Positions 44,075-51,890 of a stretch of 64,000 nt of DNA are shown piece after piece. Made by a program: the position numbers and the translations under genes. Position 1 is the first letter of the stretch. Each line of letters opens with the position of its first letter. Source of the stretch: CAKRJP01 sp963634745 (lineage in GTDB: Bacteria > Bacillota > Clostridia > Lachnospirales > Lachnospiraceae); assembly GCA_963634745.1 (NCBI GenBank), contig CAVHCX010000006.1, positions 1-64,000 on the forward strand, read 5' to 3'. The notes beneath the pieces are model-generated. The model had not been told where the DNA came from. It was given only the letters and a program-made list of their open reading frames with translations, and did no database searches.

Positions 44075-45571
44075 ATGAAATTCAAAACGCGATTGATCAC
44101 GTCCTTTTTGATTGTTATATTGATACCGGTAATTCTCAGTGTCAGTTTGGTAGTCCTTATAGGAAAATACCAGATTAGCAGCATAGAGAAGACCTATGGA
44201 ATTACGGGGGCTACCATAGACAGCCTTTCCAATTCCGTCCAGGTCCTGTCAAGACTGACAGAATCCTCCTTTAAAGAGCTGGAGGACCAGGTAGAGAAGA
44301 ATAGCAAAAAAATGGAGGATGCCACCTACTTAGGCGAAATCAATGAGGAGCTTAATAATCGCAGATCCTATTTGCTGGTTCGAAAAAATGATACCATCGT
44401 ATATCTGGGAACGGACAGCGGGGATATTGAAAGCCTGGTATCTATGCTTCCTGCCTATGGTGAAAGTATAGCAAATAAGGACAGTGAGTTGTATTTAGGA
44501 GGCCAGGTCCAGGCCCTGGTGCGGCAGATTGATTTTACCTACCAGGATGACAGCGAGGGAAGCGCCTTTATAGTAACCAGTGTGCAAAATATGATTCCGG
44601 AGGCCAAGCAGTTTATGGTGGATATTGTAATCTGCGTGGTTTTGGTCTTGATTCTCACAGCCGGACTCCTTATTTTATGGATCAATCGTGGTGTTATGAT
44701 ACCTATTAATAAAATGCGGTTGGCGGCCAAAAACATTAAGGAGGGCAACCTGGACTTTGAGTTAAAGCCGGATGCAGACGATCAGCTGGGAGGCCTTTGC
44801 CAGGATTTGGAAGAGATGCGGCTTCGCCTAAAAGCCAACGCGGAGGAGAAGCTTAGAAACGACCAGGAGAGCAAGGAACTTATCAGCAATATTTCCCATG
44901 ACTTAAAAACACCGGTAACCACCATCAAGGGTTATGCAGAGGGTATTATGGACGGGGTTGCAGATACTCCGGAGAAGGTGGACCGCTATGTCAGGACCAT
45001 TTATAATAAGGCCAATGAGATGAATACCCTTATCAATGAGCTGACCCTTTATTCTAAGATCGATACCAATCGCATTCCTTATAACTTTAATACAGTCTCA
45101 GCCTTGACCTATTTTGATGACTGTGCAGAAGACCTTTCCATGGAGCTTAAGGATAAGAAATTCGATTTCGGATATTACAATTATGTGGATTCAGATGTGA
45201 AGATCATTGCCGATCCGGAACAGATCAGTCGGGTCATCCACAATATTATCAACAATTCCGTAAAGTATATGGATAAAGAACAAGGCCGTATCAACCTTCG
45301 GGTCAAGGATGTAGGAGATTTTGTTCAGGTAGAATTAGAAGACAATGGAAAGGGCATTGACGCTAAAGACCTGCCCAATATTTTCGATCGCTTCTATCGA
45401 ACAGATGCATCCAGAAATTCCTCAAAGGGAGGAAGCGGAATTGGTTTATCTATTGTAAAGAAGATTGTGGAAGAACATGGAGGAAAAATCTGGGCGACCA
45501 GCAAGCCGGAGACCGGAACGACCATGTATTTTGTACTTAGGAAATATCAGGAGGTGCCTTTGAATGAATAA
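44075..45571 (+). CDS. Sensor histidine kinase
   Basis: 498 aa from ATG 44075, picked because GGGGGAGG lies 7 nt upstream; an upstream GTG frame start at 44048 has none. Membrane helix 1 (about 8-30), an extracytoplasmic sensor (about 31-178), helix 2 (about 179-203), HAMP, HisKA with the phosphorylated His in ISNISHDLKTPVTT (about residue 272), N box HNIINNSVKYM, G1 LEDNGKGIDAKDL, F and G2 boxes FDRFYR and GGSGIGLSIVKKI. Overlaps the response-regulator gene by 8 nt. The stimulus is unknown. Confidence 0.95.
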   Translation: MKFKTRLITSFLIVILIPVILSVSLVVLIGKYQISSIEKTYGITGATIDSLSNSVQVLSRLTESSFKELEDQVEKNSKKMEDATYLGEINEELNNRRSYLLVRKNDTIVYLGTDSGDIESLVSMLPAYGESIANKDSELYLGGQVQALVRQIDFTYQDDSEGSAFIVTSVQNMIPEAKQFMVDIVICVVLVLILTAGLLILWINRGVMIPINKMRLAAKNIKEGNLDFELKPDADDQLGGLCQDLEEMRLRLKANAEEKLRNDQESKELISNISHDLKTPVTTIKGYAEGIMDGVADTPEKVDRYVRTIYNKANEMNTLINELTLYSKIDTNRIPYNFNTVSALTYFDDCAEDLSMELKDKKFDFGYYNYVDSDVKIIADPEQISRVIHNIINNSVKYMDKEQGRINLRVKDVGDFVQVELEDNGKGIDAKDLPNIFDRFYRTDASRNSSKGGSGIGLSIVKKIVEEHGGKIWATSKPETGTTMYFVLRKYQEVPLNE

Positions 45572-46253
45572 GATATTGATAGTAGAAGATGAGAGTGCTA
45601 TTGCAGATTTGGAGAAGGATTATTTGGACCTTAGCGGCTTCGAAGTTGAGGTGGCCAATGACGGAGAGACCGGACTGAAAAAGGCCTTGGAAGAAAATTA
45701 TGACCTCTATATTTTGGATCTCATGCTTCCGGGGGTAGACGGTTTTGAAATTTGTAAGCAGATTCGTGAGAAGAAGGACACCCCAATCTTAATGGTATCT
45801 GCAAAGAAGGATGATATTGATAAGATTCGAGGCCTGGGATTGGGGGCAGATGACTATATAACCAAGCCCTTTAGCCCCAGCGAGCTGGTAGCCCGTGTGA
45901 AGGCCCACCTTGCAAGATACAGCCGCTTAACAGGCAATGCGGCGGAGAAGAATAAGGTGATCGAAATTCGTGGCCTTAAGATCGATAAGACCGCCAGAAG
46001 GGTTTGGGTCAACGGAGAGGAGCGCAACTTCACCACAAAGGAATTTGATTTATTGACTTTCTTGGCCAGCCATCCAAATCATGTATATTCCAAGGAAGAG
46101 CTCTTTAGGGAGATCTGGGATATGGAGTCTATTGGGGACATTGCTACAGTAACGGTTCATATTAAGAAGATCCGAGAGAAGGTGGAAGTGGACACCTCAA
46201 ATCCACAGTATATAGAGACAATTTGGGGCGTGGGATATCGCTTTAAAGTATAA
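45564..46253 (+). CDS. OmpR/PhoB-family response regulator
   Basis: 229 aa. Receiver domain with acidic pocket EDE near the start, phospho-acceptor Asp52 in LDLMLPG, switch Ser/Thr and Lys in MVSAKKDD, then a C-terminal winged-helix DNA-binding domain (LTFLASHPNHVYSKEELFREIWD, VTVHIKKIREKVE, YIETIWGVGYRFKV). Translationally coupled to the kinase gene. Terminated by a strong hairpin at 46261. Confidence 0.96.
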   Translation: MNKILIVEDESAIADLEKDYLDLSGFEVEVANDGETGLKKALEENYDLYILDLMLPGVDGFEICKQIREKKDTPILMVSAKKDDIDKIRGLGLGADDYITKPFSPSELVARVKAHLARYSRLTGNAAEKNKVIEIRGLKIDKTARRVWVNGEERNFTTKEFDLLTFLASHPNHVYSKEELFREIWDMESIGDIATVTVHIKKIREKVEVDTSNPQYIETIWGVGYRFKV

Positions 46254-46260
46254 AGAAAAA

Positions 46261-46297
46261 AAGAGCTAGCTTGCAATTTCTGCAGGCTAGCTCTTTT
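46261..46297 (+). terminator. Bidirectional terminator between response regulator and rubrerythrin genes
   Basis: A 15-bp stem (46261-46275 with 46281-46295, one G-U pair) around the loop ATTTC, with A runs on the left and TTTT on the right, between convergent genes. Confidence 0.92.
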
Positions 46298-46334
46298 CGC
46301 TAGGGGAACTTTTGATCATCAGATCAAAGTTTAT

Positions 46335-46877
46335 TTATCCAAAATATCTCTTTAAAAGTCCTTCAAATGCTTTTCCGTGACGAGCCTCGTCTCTTGCCAT
46401 CTCGTGTACGGTATCGTGAATTGCGTCAAGACCAGCTTCTTTTGCACGCTTTGCAAGGTCAAACTTACCTTCGGTTGCGCCATGCTCTGCATCTACACGA
46501 AGTTCCAGATTCTTCTTGGTGCTGTCGGTTACAACTTCTCCCAATAATTCAGCGAACTTAGCTGCATGCTCTGCTTCTTCGTAAGCAGCCTTCTCCCAGT
46601 AGAGACCGATCTCCGGATAGCCTTCTCTGTGAGCAACTCTTGCCATAGCAAGATACATACCAACTTCTGTACACTCTCCTTCGAAGTTAGCTCTAAGGTC
46701 TGTTAAAATGTCCTCGCTAACGCCCTGGGCAACACCAACCACGTGCTCAGCAGCCCAAGTCTTGTCTCCGCTTACTTCCTTAAACTTATCTGCAGGAACA
46801 TGACAGACTGGACATTCTGCCGGTGCTGCGTCTCCCTCATGAACATATCCACATACTGAACATACAAATTTTGCCAT
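46335..46877 (-). CDS. Reverse rubrerythrin (N-terminal rubredoxin, C-terminal ferritin-like)
   Basis: 180 aa. Rubredoxin-like iron site Cys6, Cys9, Cys22, Cys25 at the N-terminus, then a four-helix diiron ferritin-like domain with E-x-x-H pairs (EGECTEVGMYLAMA, EEAEHAAKFAELL, EARHGKAF). This order is the reverse of classical rubrerythrin and typical of clostridia, where the enzyme reduces hydrogen peroxide and oxygen with NADH-derived electrons. It has its own promoter with an overlapping inverted repeat that resembles the one before perR. Confidence 0.95.
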   Translation of the reverse strand: MAKFVCSVCGYVHEGDAAPAECPVCHVPADKFKEVSGDKTWAAEHVVGVAQGVSEDILTDLRANFEGECTEVGMYLAMARVAHREGYPEIGLYWEKAAYEEAEHAAKFAELLGEVVTDSTKKNLELRVDAEHGATEGKFDLAKRAKEAGLDAIHDTVHEMARDEARHGKAFEGLLKRYFG

Positions 46878-46916
46878 AATCTTATTCTCCTTTAATTAAA
46901 AATTTTTGAAATCAAT

Positions 46917-46967
46917 ATTAGTAACTATTACTGATATTAAGATAACAGATAAGATTAGGATTGTCAA
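46917..46967 (-). promoter_or_regulatory. Promoter and PerR-type operator of the rubrerythrin gene
   Basis: Minus strand TTGACA (plus 46962-46967), 17-nt spacer, TATCTT (46939-46944) with a TGT extended -10. The inverted repeat ATTAGTAACTATTACTGAT (46917-46935) covers the start site, where a repressor would block it. Confidence 0.65.
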
Positions 46968-47001
46968 CAAGAAATCCTAATCTTTAGAATTTATTTTTCT
47001 A

Positions 47002-47397
47002 TTATCCTTTTGCCTGGCAGTTTCCACAGATCCCATAAAAAAGAATGCTGTGAGATTCGATACTGCCGTCGAAGTGTTGGTTGGCCATCTCATTAATCTT
47101 ATTTACCTGAGAAATGTCGGGAAAAAGATCATCAATCTTTCCGCACTCTCTGCAGACTACATGGTAGTGAGGATTGGTATTACCATCAAAATGGGCACTG
47201 CCATCAGGTGCGTCAATCTTTAAGGCCTCTCCGGTGTCCGCCAGTAAATTTAAATTCCGATAGACAGTTCCTAAACTAATATTAGGGAAATCCTGCCGCA
47301 CATGTAAATACACGCTGTCAGCGGTAGGATGGGAAGTGGTATGGGCGAGATAATCTCGGATGGCTTCCCTCTGTTTGCTATATTTTTGTGCTGCCAA
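47002..47397 (-). CDS. perR: Fur-family peroxide-type repressor
   Basis: 131 aa from a TTG at 47397 with AAGGAG 9 nt upstream; a longer frame to 47529 runs through the promoter and is unlikely. Winged helix (TVYRNLNLL), regulatory-metal residues including His23 (HPTAD), Asp71 and HYH (77-79), and structural zinc pairs CREC (82, 85) and CGNC (124, 127). The Asp in HFDGNTNPHYH favours PerR over Fur. Probably represses the adjacent rubrerythrin gene and itself until peroxide oxidises it. Confidence 0.85.
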   Translation of the reverse strand: MAAQKYSKQREAIRDYLAHTTSHPTADSVYLHVRQDFPNISLGTVYRNLNLLADTGEALKIDAPDGSAHFDGNTNPHYHVVCRECGKIDDLFPDISQVNKINEMANQHFDGSIESHSILFYGICGNCQAKG

Positions 47398-47425
47398 GGG
47401 GGAGACTCCTTTCTTAAATTTAAAA

Positions 47426-47477
47426 TAGTAATTATTATTATATTCACCAATATATAGTATCTCGGATTCTTTGTCAA
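47426..47477 (-). promoter_or_regulatory. perR promoter with PerR-like operator
   Basis: Minus strand TTGACA (plus 47472-47477), 17-nt spacer, TATATT (47449-47454). Just after it lies AGTAATTATTATTATA (47427-47442), similar to the AGTAACTATTACT operator before the rubrerythrin gene and to the 7-1-7 PerR box. Implies autorepression. Confidence 0.65.
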
Positions 47478-47574
47478 CGAGAATTATATCGATAAGATAG
47501 AAAAAAGGCGACCTATACAATTTATACAAAAATGTAGAAAAAAGTCAAAAAAAATTCCGGATCGCAAAAAAGAG

Positions 47575-47692
47575 TTATCCAAGTTATCCACACCGAAATC
47601 CCGAAAAAAGGTGGAAAAAGCGTGAAAAAAGCGTCAGTTTCCCCCATTTATCCACATTATCCACATAGAATTATCCCAAAACTGTGGATTAT
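47575..47692. repeat. Cluster of six DnaA-box-like 9-mers
   Basis: TTATCCAAG (47575) and TTATCCACA (47584) abut; TTATCCACA (47648) and TTATCCACA (47657) abut; TTATCCCAA (47671) and inverted TGTGGATTA (47684) follow. Three are perfect consensus boxes. It lies in the 483-nt gap between perR and the DUF1858 gene, with A/T-rich flanks. This could be a DnaA-titration or regulatory cluster, or an origin element; dnaA is not in the window. Confidence 0.8.
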
Positions 47693-47815
47693 TTTGGGGT
47701 AAAAAAAGAACGAATGTTTTGTGTAGATATAATAAAAATGGCTTTTTGTCGAGAAAAAACGGAAATAATATTGACATTTAAGTATTCAAAATTAGGAAGA
47801 AATTGTCAGAAAATG

Positions 47816-47844
47816 TTTACACAATGGCGAAAACCGTCTATAAT
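47816..47844 (+). promoter_or_regulatory. Sigma-A promoter of the DUF1858 gene
   Basis: TTTACA (47816-47821), 17-nt spacer, TATAAT (47839-47844); the ATG is 36 nt downstream with AAAGGAGG before it. Confidence 0.75.
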
Positions 47845-47880
47845 GGGAAGCACTGAAAAAAAGAAAAGGAGGCGTCGAAC

Positions 47881-48099
47881 ATGGCACAGATTTCAAAAGA
47901 CATGACATTTGGCGAATTGCTTAATACATATTATGAGAAATGTCCGGATGTTGTAAGAGTTCTCATGGAAGCTGGAATGGGATGTATCGGTTGTCCACAT
48001 TCTCAGATGGAGACCATCGAGGAAGGTGCACTTGGACATGGAGTTGATCCGGAACCTTTGGTTGCTCAGATCAATGACCTGTTAAAAGATATTGATTAA
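47881..48099 (+). CDS. DUF1858 (hybrid-cluster-associated redox disulfide) protein
   Basis: 72 aa. ISKDMTFGELLNTYYEKCPDVVRVLMEAGMGCIGCPHSQMETIEEGALGHGVD is a complete DUF1858 domain with its C-x-x-C redox pair (GCIGCP). Such small proteins often accompany hybrid-cluster or nitrosative-stress genes; here the neighbours are the peroxide regulator and rubrerythrin across the DnaA-box region. Own promoter and own terminator. Confidence 0.9.
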   Translation: MAQISKDMTFGELLNTYYEKCPDVVRVLMEAGMGCIGCPHSQMETIEEGALGHGVDPEPLVAQINDLLKDID

Positions 48100-48104
48100 T
48101 AAGA

Positions 48105-48134
48105 AAAAATCCGGCTGTCAGGCCGGATTTTTTT
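48105..48134 (+). terminator. Terminator after the DUF1858 gene
   Basis: ATCCGGC (48109-48115), loop TGTCAG, GCCGGAT (48122-48128), followed by a run of T; A run on the left. Confidence 0.92.
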
Positions 48135-48216
48135 AATCTTAGAATAGAAGTTACTGTGTTAGTTTCTTCATCCACTTGTTATGGTTATTTGATACTTGTA
48201 AAGTTGTGGGTTTAGC

Positions 48217-50877
48217 TTAAGCATTTGGCTTTGCATTCTTGCGCTTGGCGTCTGTCAGATAGGCAAAGGTATTGAATCCTTGCTTAAAATTACCGCCCAC
48301 ACCATATTTGTAATAATTATAGTGCTTGACTGCCGCATCCTCATCCGGGATTTCATCAATCTGATTGCCATGCTGCAGATTGTCCTCTTTGTCGTAATAT
48401 AAGAGGTAATCGCCGTCGTTGGCAACGGTGCGTTCTCCGTTTACTTCCTCCGGCTTATCTTCCAGCCAGTAAACACCGGAATTTTCGCACTTTAAAATCT
48501 GCTCTGCTATGTCCGATGCATAAAGAAACTGGGTTTCGTTCTCCATGGAATCATGCATATATAACATATTGCCGTCTCTTCCATAGATGGTTCTGAAATG
48601 TCCCTTATAAAGGATTACCAGAGGAGTCTTATGCATGTTGATAGCATGGTCGACAGCAGCCAAAATATTATCAGCTAATTTGTTCTTGGTTTGTCCGTAT
48701 GTATAAAATACCTTCTGGTAGAGGATCTGGTCCGGCATAAGCTGGGCAATCAGATTCATGTGATCTGTGATACTGCTTACACTGTTGGTATTCTGATAAT
48801 AGCTGTCTGCATAATGATTCTCTTTTTGCTCATCAATAGCATATCGATAAGAACGTAGTTCTTCCTGGCTAAGTTCAATGCCCTTGCTTTTGAGCATGGC
48901 TGACATGGCTACGGACCAGCATCCCTGTCCACTCGTTTGCCTATTTAGCTTATATCCTTCCAGCTCGTACTTGGTTGGGCTCTCTTTTACCAGCTTATAC
49001 TTGGAATTATCAGAAGAGGCCTTCTTTTTACTGAGCTCATTTATTTTATTGATCACGCTGATCCGGTAATTGACATGCTTCTTGAGATAATAGTAAAAGT
49101 CATCAAGTATGGGATCATGATTTTTATCGCTAAGTCTTTCTTTGAATTTTTCAACGTATGCTTCCAGGACCTGTGGATTGTTGCTGTCAAATACAGTGAA
49201 ATCATCACGCTTGAAAAGTCCGGGCTTATCACCTATATGCTTATCATAGAAATGGTTGCTCTTGACAACTTCCGAATTCATAAATTCATAATAAGGAAAA
49301 CTTTCCGGATGGTCATCCGATACCTTCTTTAAGGTATTTCTGCGATGCTCAATAAATTTGGCATTCATATTGTCAATTTGCTTTCTTTTTTCCTTGTCTT
49401 TTTGCAAGTCTTCCTTGAGGGAAGCGACTGCTTTAGATAATGCAGTCTGGCCTTCCGGGAATAAATTATTCGAAGCATATACCTTGCTCAAGCGGTCTGT
49501 GATGGCAATTAACATATGTTGCCAAAAAAGTTGCTCATTTTCATTCATCAGGTATTGAACACCGTAATTTGAGTCATTAAGCCAGCTTGATTTGGATTTG
49601 GCGATCTCTGTAAACTGTCCAAAGTTATTAAAGCAGCCATTTTTTTCGAATTTTGCAATTAATTTTCTTAAGTCCTCATCTTCTAGGGTCCGCCATGATT
49701 CCCTGCCCTCTGCATAAGCTTTGCATTCATCATAAAGATTCCATATCATTGCAACCGGACTATTGGCATACTGATGCTGGATCAGGGTCTTGTTCATCTT
49801 ATCAGCGGCTTCAAGTTTCTGTAGGATCTTCAGATACTTGGAATTTTCTTTGGCCTGGATTTCCTCTTTGGCCTGGACTTTTTTCTCTGTATGAACTTCC
49901 TTTTTGACCTGGACAGGTTTCTCTGTATGAACTTCCTTCTCGACCTGGACAGGTTTCTCTGTATGAATTTCCTCTTTGGTCTGGATATTATTCTCTATAT
50001 GGAAGTCCTCGTCTTCCTTTGTCTCATCGGCCTGTGATTTATTGACGAACCGATTAAATTCCTCCAGCAGCTTTTCTCTGCCATTTAGAAGTTCCGCAAG
50101 CAGGCTGCCGGTAATCTGTCTTTGAGAATATAGTTGGGCATACTCGCCGGGGACGATCTTGTTTAGGCCAAACATGTCCGTTCGAATCAGCTTGCCGCAT
50201 TCGTTTTCGGCCTTCTTAAGCAATACCGAATAATACATCATGCTTAGGATCTCGGGATGTTTCTCCTTTAAAAATCTCATTCCGTCCTCTGTCGGAATAT
50301 CTCCGAACACTGATTTTAGGATGGGTACCATCGACTCTTTCACGGGCCCGGCAATTAACTTCTCTAAAGAGGCCTTTTTATCATCATCCCAGTCGCCGCT
50401 CCCTTTAATCCTCACATCCATTTTCAGTTTGCGATAAGTAGAAAGATCCTTCTTTAACTCATCAAAGGATTCTTCGCTTATATTTGTTGTCAATAATTTA
50501 TCGAGCGTAAAGACATCCTGCCGCTTTGATATTTCCTCGATGTCTGCCGGTTTGTTAGGCTGGTTTGTTTCACGTTTTTCCTTCAATTCATTCTTTATGT
50601 CTTCGACCTCTGTGCTTGCCGCATCCATTGTTTCAAGATCAAAGACATTATTATATACAGTCCGCAGTTCGTTGATTTCTTCCTGCTTTTCTGCCTTATA
50701 GCTTTCTTTTTTAAAAACCCATTTGGGTGGGTGGGCGATTTTGCTTTTAAGCTGATTCTCTTTGACTTTCTCTTGCTTGTAAAAGTCAGACAGCATCAGA
50801 TTCTCATTAGATATCATCTGTGTTTTAATCTGATTGGTCAATCTTTGTTTTGTTAGTTTCTTTGAAAATAATCCCAT
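48217..50877 (-). CDS. Large cytoplasmic protein with C39/papain-like cysteine-protease domain, candidate effector
   Basis: 886 aa, no signal peptide or membrane helix. N-terminal two-thirds are charged and helical. Residues about 300-340 are 12-residue repeats (HTEKPVQVEKEV type). The C-terminal domain (about 640-830) has GQGCWSVAMSAML with Cys653 and GHFRTIYGRDGNMLYMHDSM with His760 and Asp776, the layout of C39-like/papain-like cysteine peptidases. It follows the double-GNAT gene by 36 nt in one operon. The size, lack of export signal and C-terminal enzyme suggest an effector or toxin; the link to the CIS rests on the shared GNAT paralogue and is unproven. Confidence 0.7.
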   Translation of the reverse strand: MGLFSKKLTKQRLTNQIKTQMISNENLMLSDFYKQEKVKENQLKSKIAHPPKWVFKKESYKAEKQEEINELRTVYNNVFDLETMDAASTEVEDIKNELKEKRETNQPNKPADIEEISKRQDVFTLDKLLTTNISEESFDELKKDLSTYRKLKMDVRIKGSGDWDDDKKASLEKLIAGPVKESMVPILKSVFGDIPTEDGMRFLKEKHPEILSMMYYSVLLKKAENECGKLIRTDMFGLNKIVPGEYAQLYSQRQITGSLLAELLNGREKLLEEFNRFVNKSQADETKEDEDFHIENNIQTKEEIHTEKPVQVEKEVHTEKPVQVKKEVHTEKKVQAKEEIQAKENSKYLKILQKLEAADKMNKTLIQHQYANSPVAMIWNLYDECKAYAEGRESWRTLEDEDLRKLIAKFEKNGCFNNFGQFTEIAKSKSSWLNDSNYGVQYLMNENEQLFWQHMLIAITDRLSKVYASNNLFPEGQTALSKAVASLKEDLQKDKEKRKQIDNMNAKFIEHRRNTLKKVSDDHPESFPYYEFMNSEVVKSNHFYDKHIGDKPGLFKRDDFTVFDSNNPQVLEAYVEKFKERLSDKNHDPILDDFYYYLKKHVNYRISVINKINELSKKKASSDNSKYKLVKESPTKYELEGYKLNRQTSGQGCWSVAMSAMLKSKGIELSQEELRSYRYAIDEQKENHYADSYYQNTNSVSSITDHMNLIAQLMPDQILYQKVFYTYGQTKNKLADNILAAVDHAINMHKTPLVILYKGHFRTIYGRDGNMLYMHDSMENETQFLYASDIAEQILKCENSGVYWLEDKPEEVNGERTVANDGDYLLYYDKEDNLQHGNQIDEIPDEDAAVKHYNYYKYGVGGNFKQGFNTFAYLTDAKRKNAKPNA
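49872..49979 (-). repeat. Three 36-bp coding repeats in the candidate effector
   Basis: The word CCTGGA/TCTGGA recurs at 49872, 49908, 49944 and 49980, exactly 36 nt apart, and an 18-nt half unit precedes at 49854. They encode the 12-residue repeat and keep frame, so copy number can vary without breaking the gene. Confidence 0.85.
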
Positions 50878-50913
50878 ATGTTATTCTCCATTCCTACCTA
50901 TATTTTTATATAA

Positions 50914-51759
50914 CTATAACCAACGTCGTCCGCTTACAATACTGTCCCGGCTTACATGGCAGTCGGGGAAAATATGTTTAGCAAACTGCACGATTGTATC
51001 GTCCACACATGAAAATTCCAACCATTTTAAATTTTTTTCCGTTTTCAGAAGATTGTCTATGGCTGTTTTTATCAGACCTAGAAATTCGAAGTTATGATTT
51101 TTTTCAACACAGCCTAGTTGAACAGAGAATACTCCGTCTTCAATAACATCAGCCAGCAGGACGCCGGTAATCCTGTCTCCTGTCATAAGGACCATACTTT
51201 TATCTTTGTCAGCGCCACGGTAATCCGCCTTGCTTGCCAGATAATTTTTGCTTTTTTCGCTTTTCTCTATAAAATTGGATATTTGTCGCTTTGTAAGCTT
51301 GCGCAGAGGGCAGATGCTGGCTGAAAATCGGTTCAACTGACTTTCTAGCTTGGAATCTGTGAAAAAGATTGCTTTTGCTATCTGCTCTTTTGTCACTCTG
51401 ATTCGGGCCATTGACTCAAAATCCAAGATAAAGTTCCTTCTCCCAAGCATGGCTGCCATGATCCGGCCACCGGAAGAGTTGGCGTCAACAGCTGCCTCAA
51501 TACATAAAGCATTGCTTTTTCCTGCCTCGATAATTGCCGCATCTAACAGTGCGTTACCATAACCTTTCCCGCGCATGGATTCTTCTATGTATAGCCATGA
51601 CAGGAAGAGGATCTTATCTACCCTGGTAAGTACTGCTACTCCGGCCAGTTGTCCTTCTGCCTCACAGACGAGCACGCATACGGCCTTTTGAAGTATATAT
51701 TGCGGAACAAGTTCTCCGGCTTGGCCAAATTCTGAGTCCGATAAATTTTTTATTTGCAT
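50914..51759 (-). CDS. Double GNAT-type acetyltransferase-like protein, paralogue of the CIS-locus GNAT
   Basis: 281 aa from ATG 51759, chosen for the GGAG 6 nt upstream over the longer frame to 51798. The first half is a GNAT domain with acetyl-CoA loop RGKGYG in LYIEESMRGKGYGNALLDAAI. The second half (KLTKRQISNFIEKSEKS, TGVLLADVIEDGVFSVQLG, LKTEKNLKW) matches the second half of the protein at 39195 (LDRRQISFMINED, AGVMIQDNGEEDLSI, LKTGKNYKA). Located 36 nt before the candidate effector gene, in the same orientation. Possible roles: effector modification, or self-protection. Confidence 0.8.
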   Translation of the reverse strand: MQIKNLSDSEFGQAGELVPQYILQKAVCVLVCEAEGQLAGVAVLTRVDKILFLSWLYIEESMRGKGYGNALLDAAIIEAGKSNALCIEAAVDANSSGGRIMAAMLGRRNFILDFESMARIRVTKEQIAKAIFFTDSKLESQLNRFSASICPLRKLTKRQISNFIEKSEKSKNYLASKADYRGADKDKSMVLMTGDRITGVLLADVIEDGVFSVQLGCVEKNHNFEFLGLIKTAIDNLLKTEKNLKWLEFSCVDDTIVQFAKHIFPDCHVSRDSIVSGRRWL

Positions 51760-51812
51760 TTTAATCTCCGTTCCACATATTTTATTTTTCGATATCAACT
51801 TATATTATGCAC

Positions 51813-51868
51813 AAAAACTTCCCACACCAAAAAGCTGCGAAGCCTATTTGGAGAATGGGAAGTTTTTT
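51813..51868 (-). terminator. Terminator of mecA
   Basis: AAAAACTTCCCA (51813-51824) pairs with TGGGAAGTTTTT (51856-51867), 12 bp perfect, with A/T runs on both sides. On the minus strand it directly follows mecA. Confidence 0.85.
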
Positions 51869-51890
51869 GTAAATTAATAAGAAACTTGTT

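Noticed and set aside
47398..47529. N-terminal extension of PerR
   Set aside because: The extension would read through a good promoter and operator, and the family alignment begins at the TTG with a ribosome site at 47397.
47529..47880. Firm call of chromosomal oriC
   Set aside because: dnaA, dnaN or rpmH are not adjacent and strand skew cannot be judged in this window, so only a DnaA-box cluster is claimed.
47684..47905. 73-codon ORF upstream of the DUF1858 gene
   Set aside because: It runs through a DnaA box, the sigma-A promoter and the DUF1858 ribosome site in another frame.
49872..49979. CRISPR-like repeat array
   Set aside because: The 36-nt units are contiguous, lack spacers and stay in frame within a gene.
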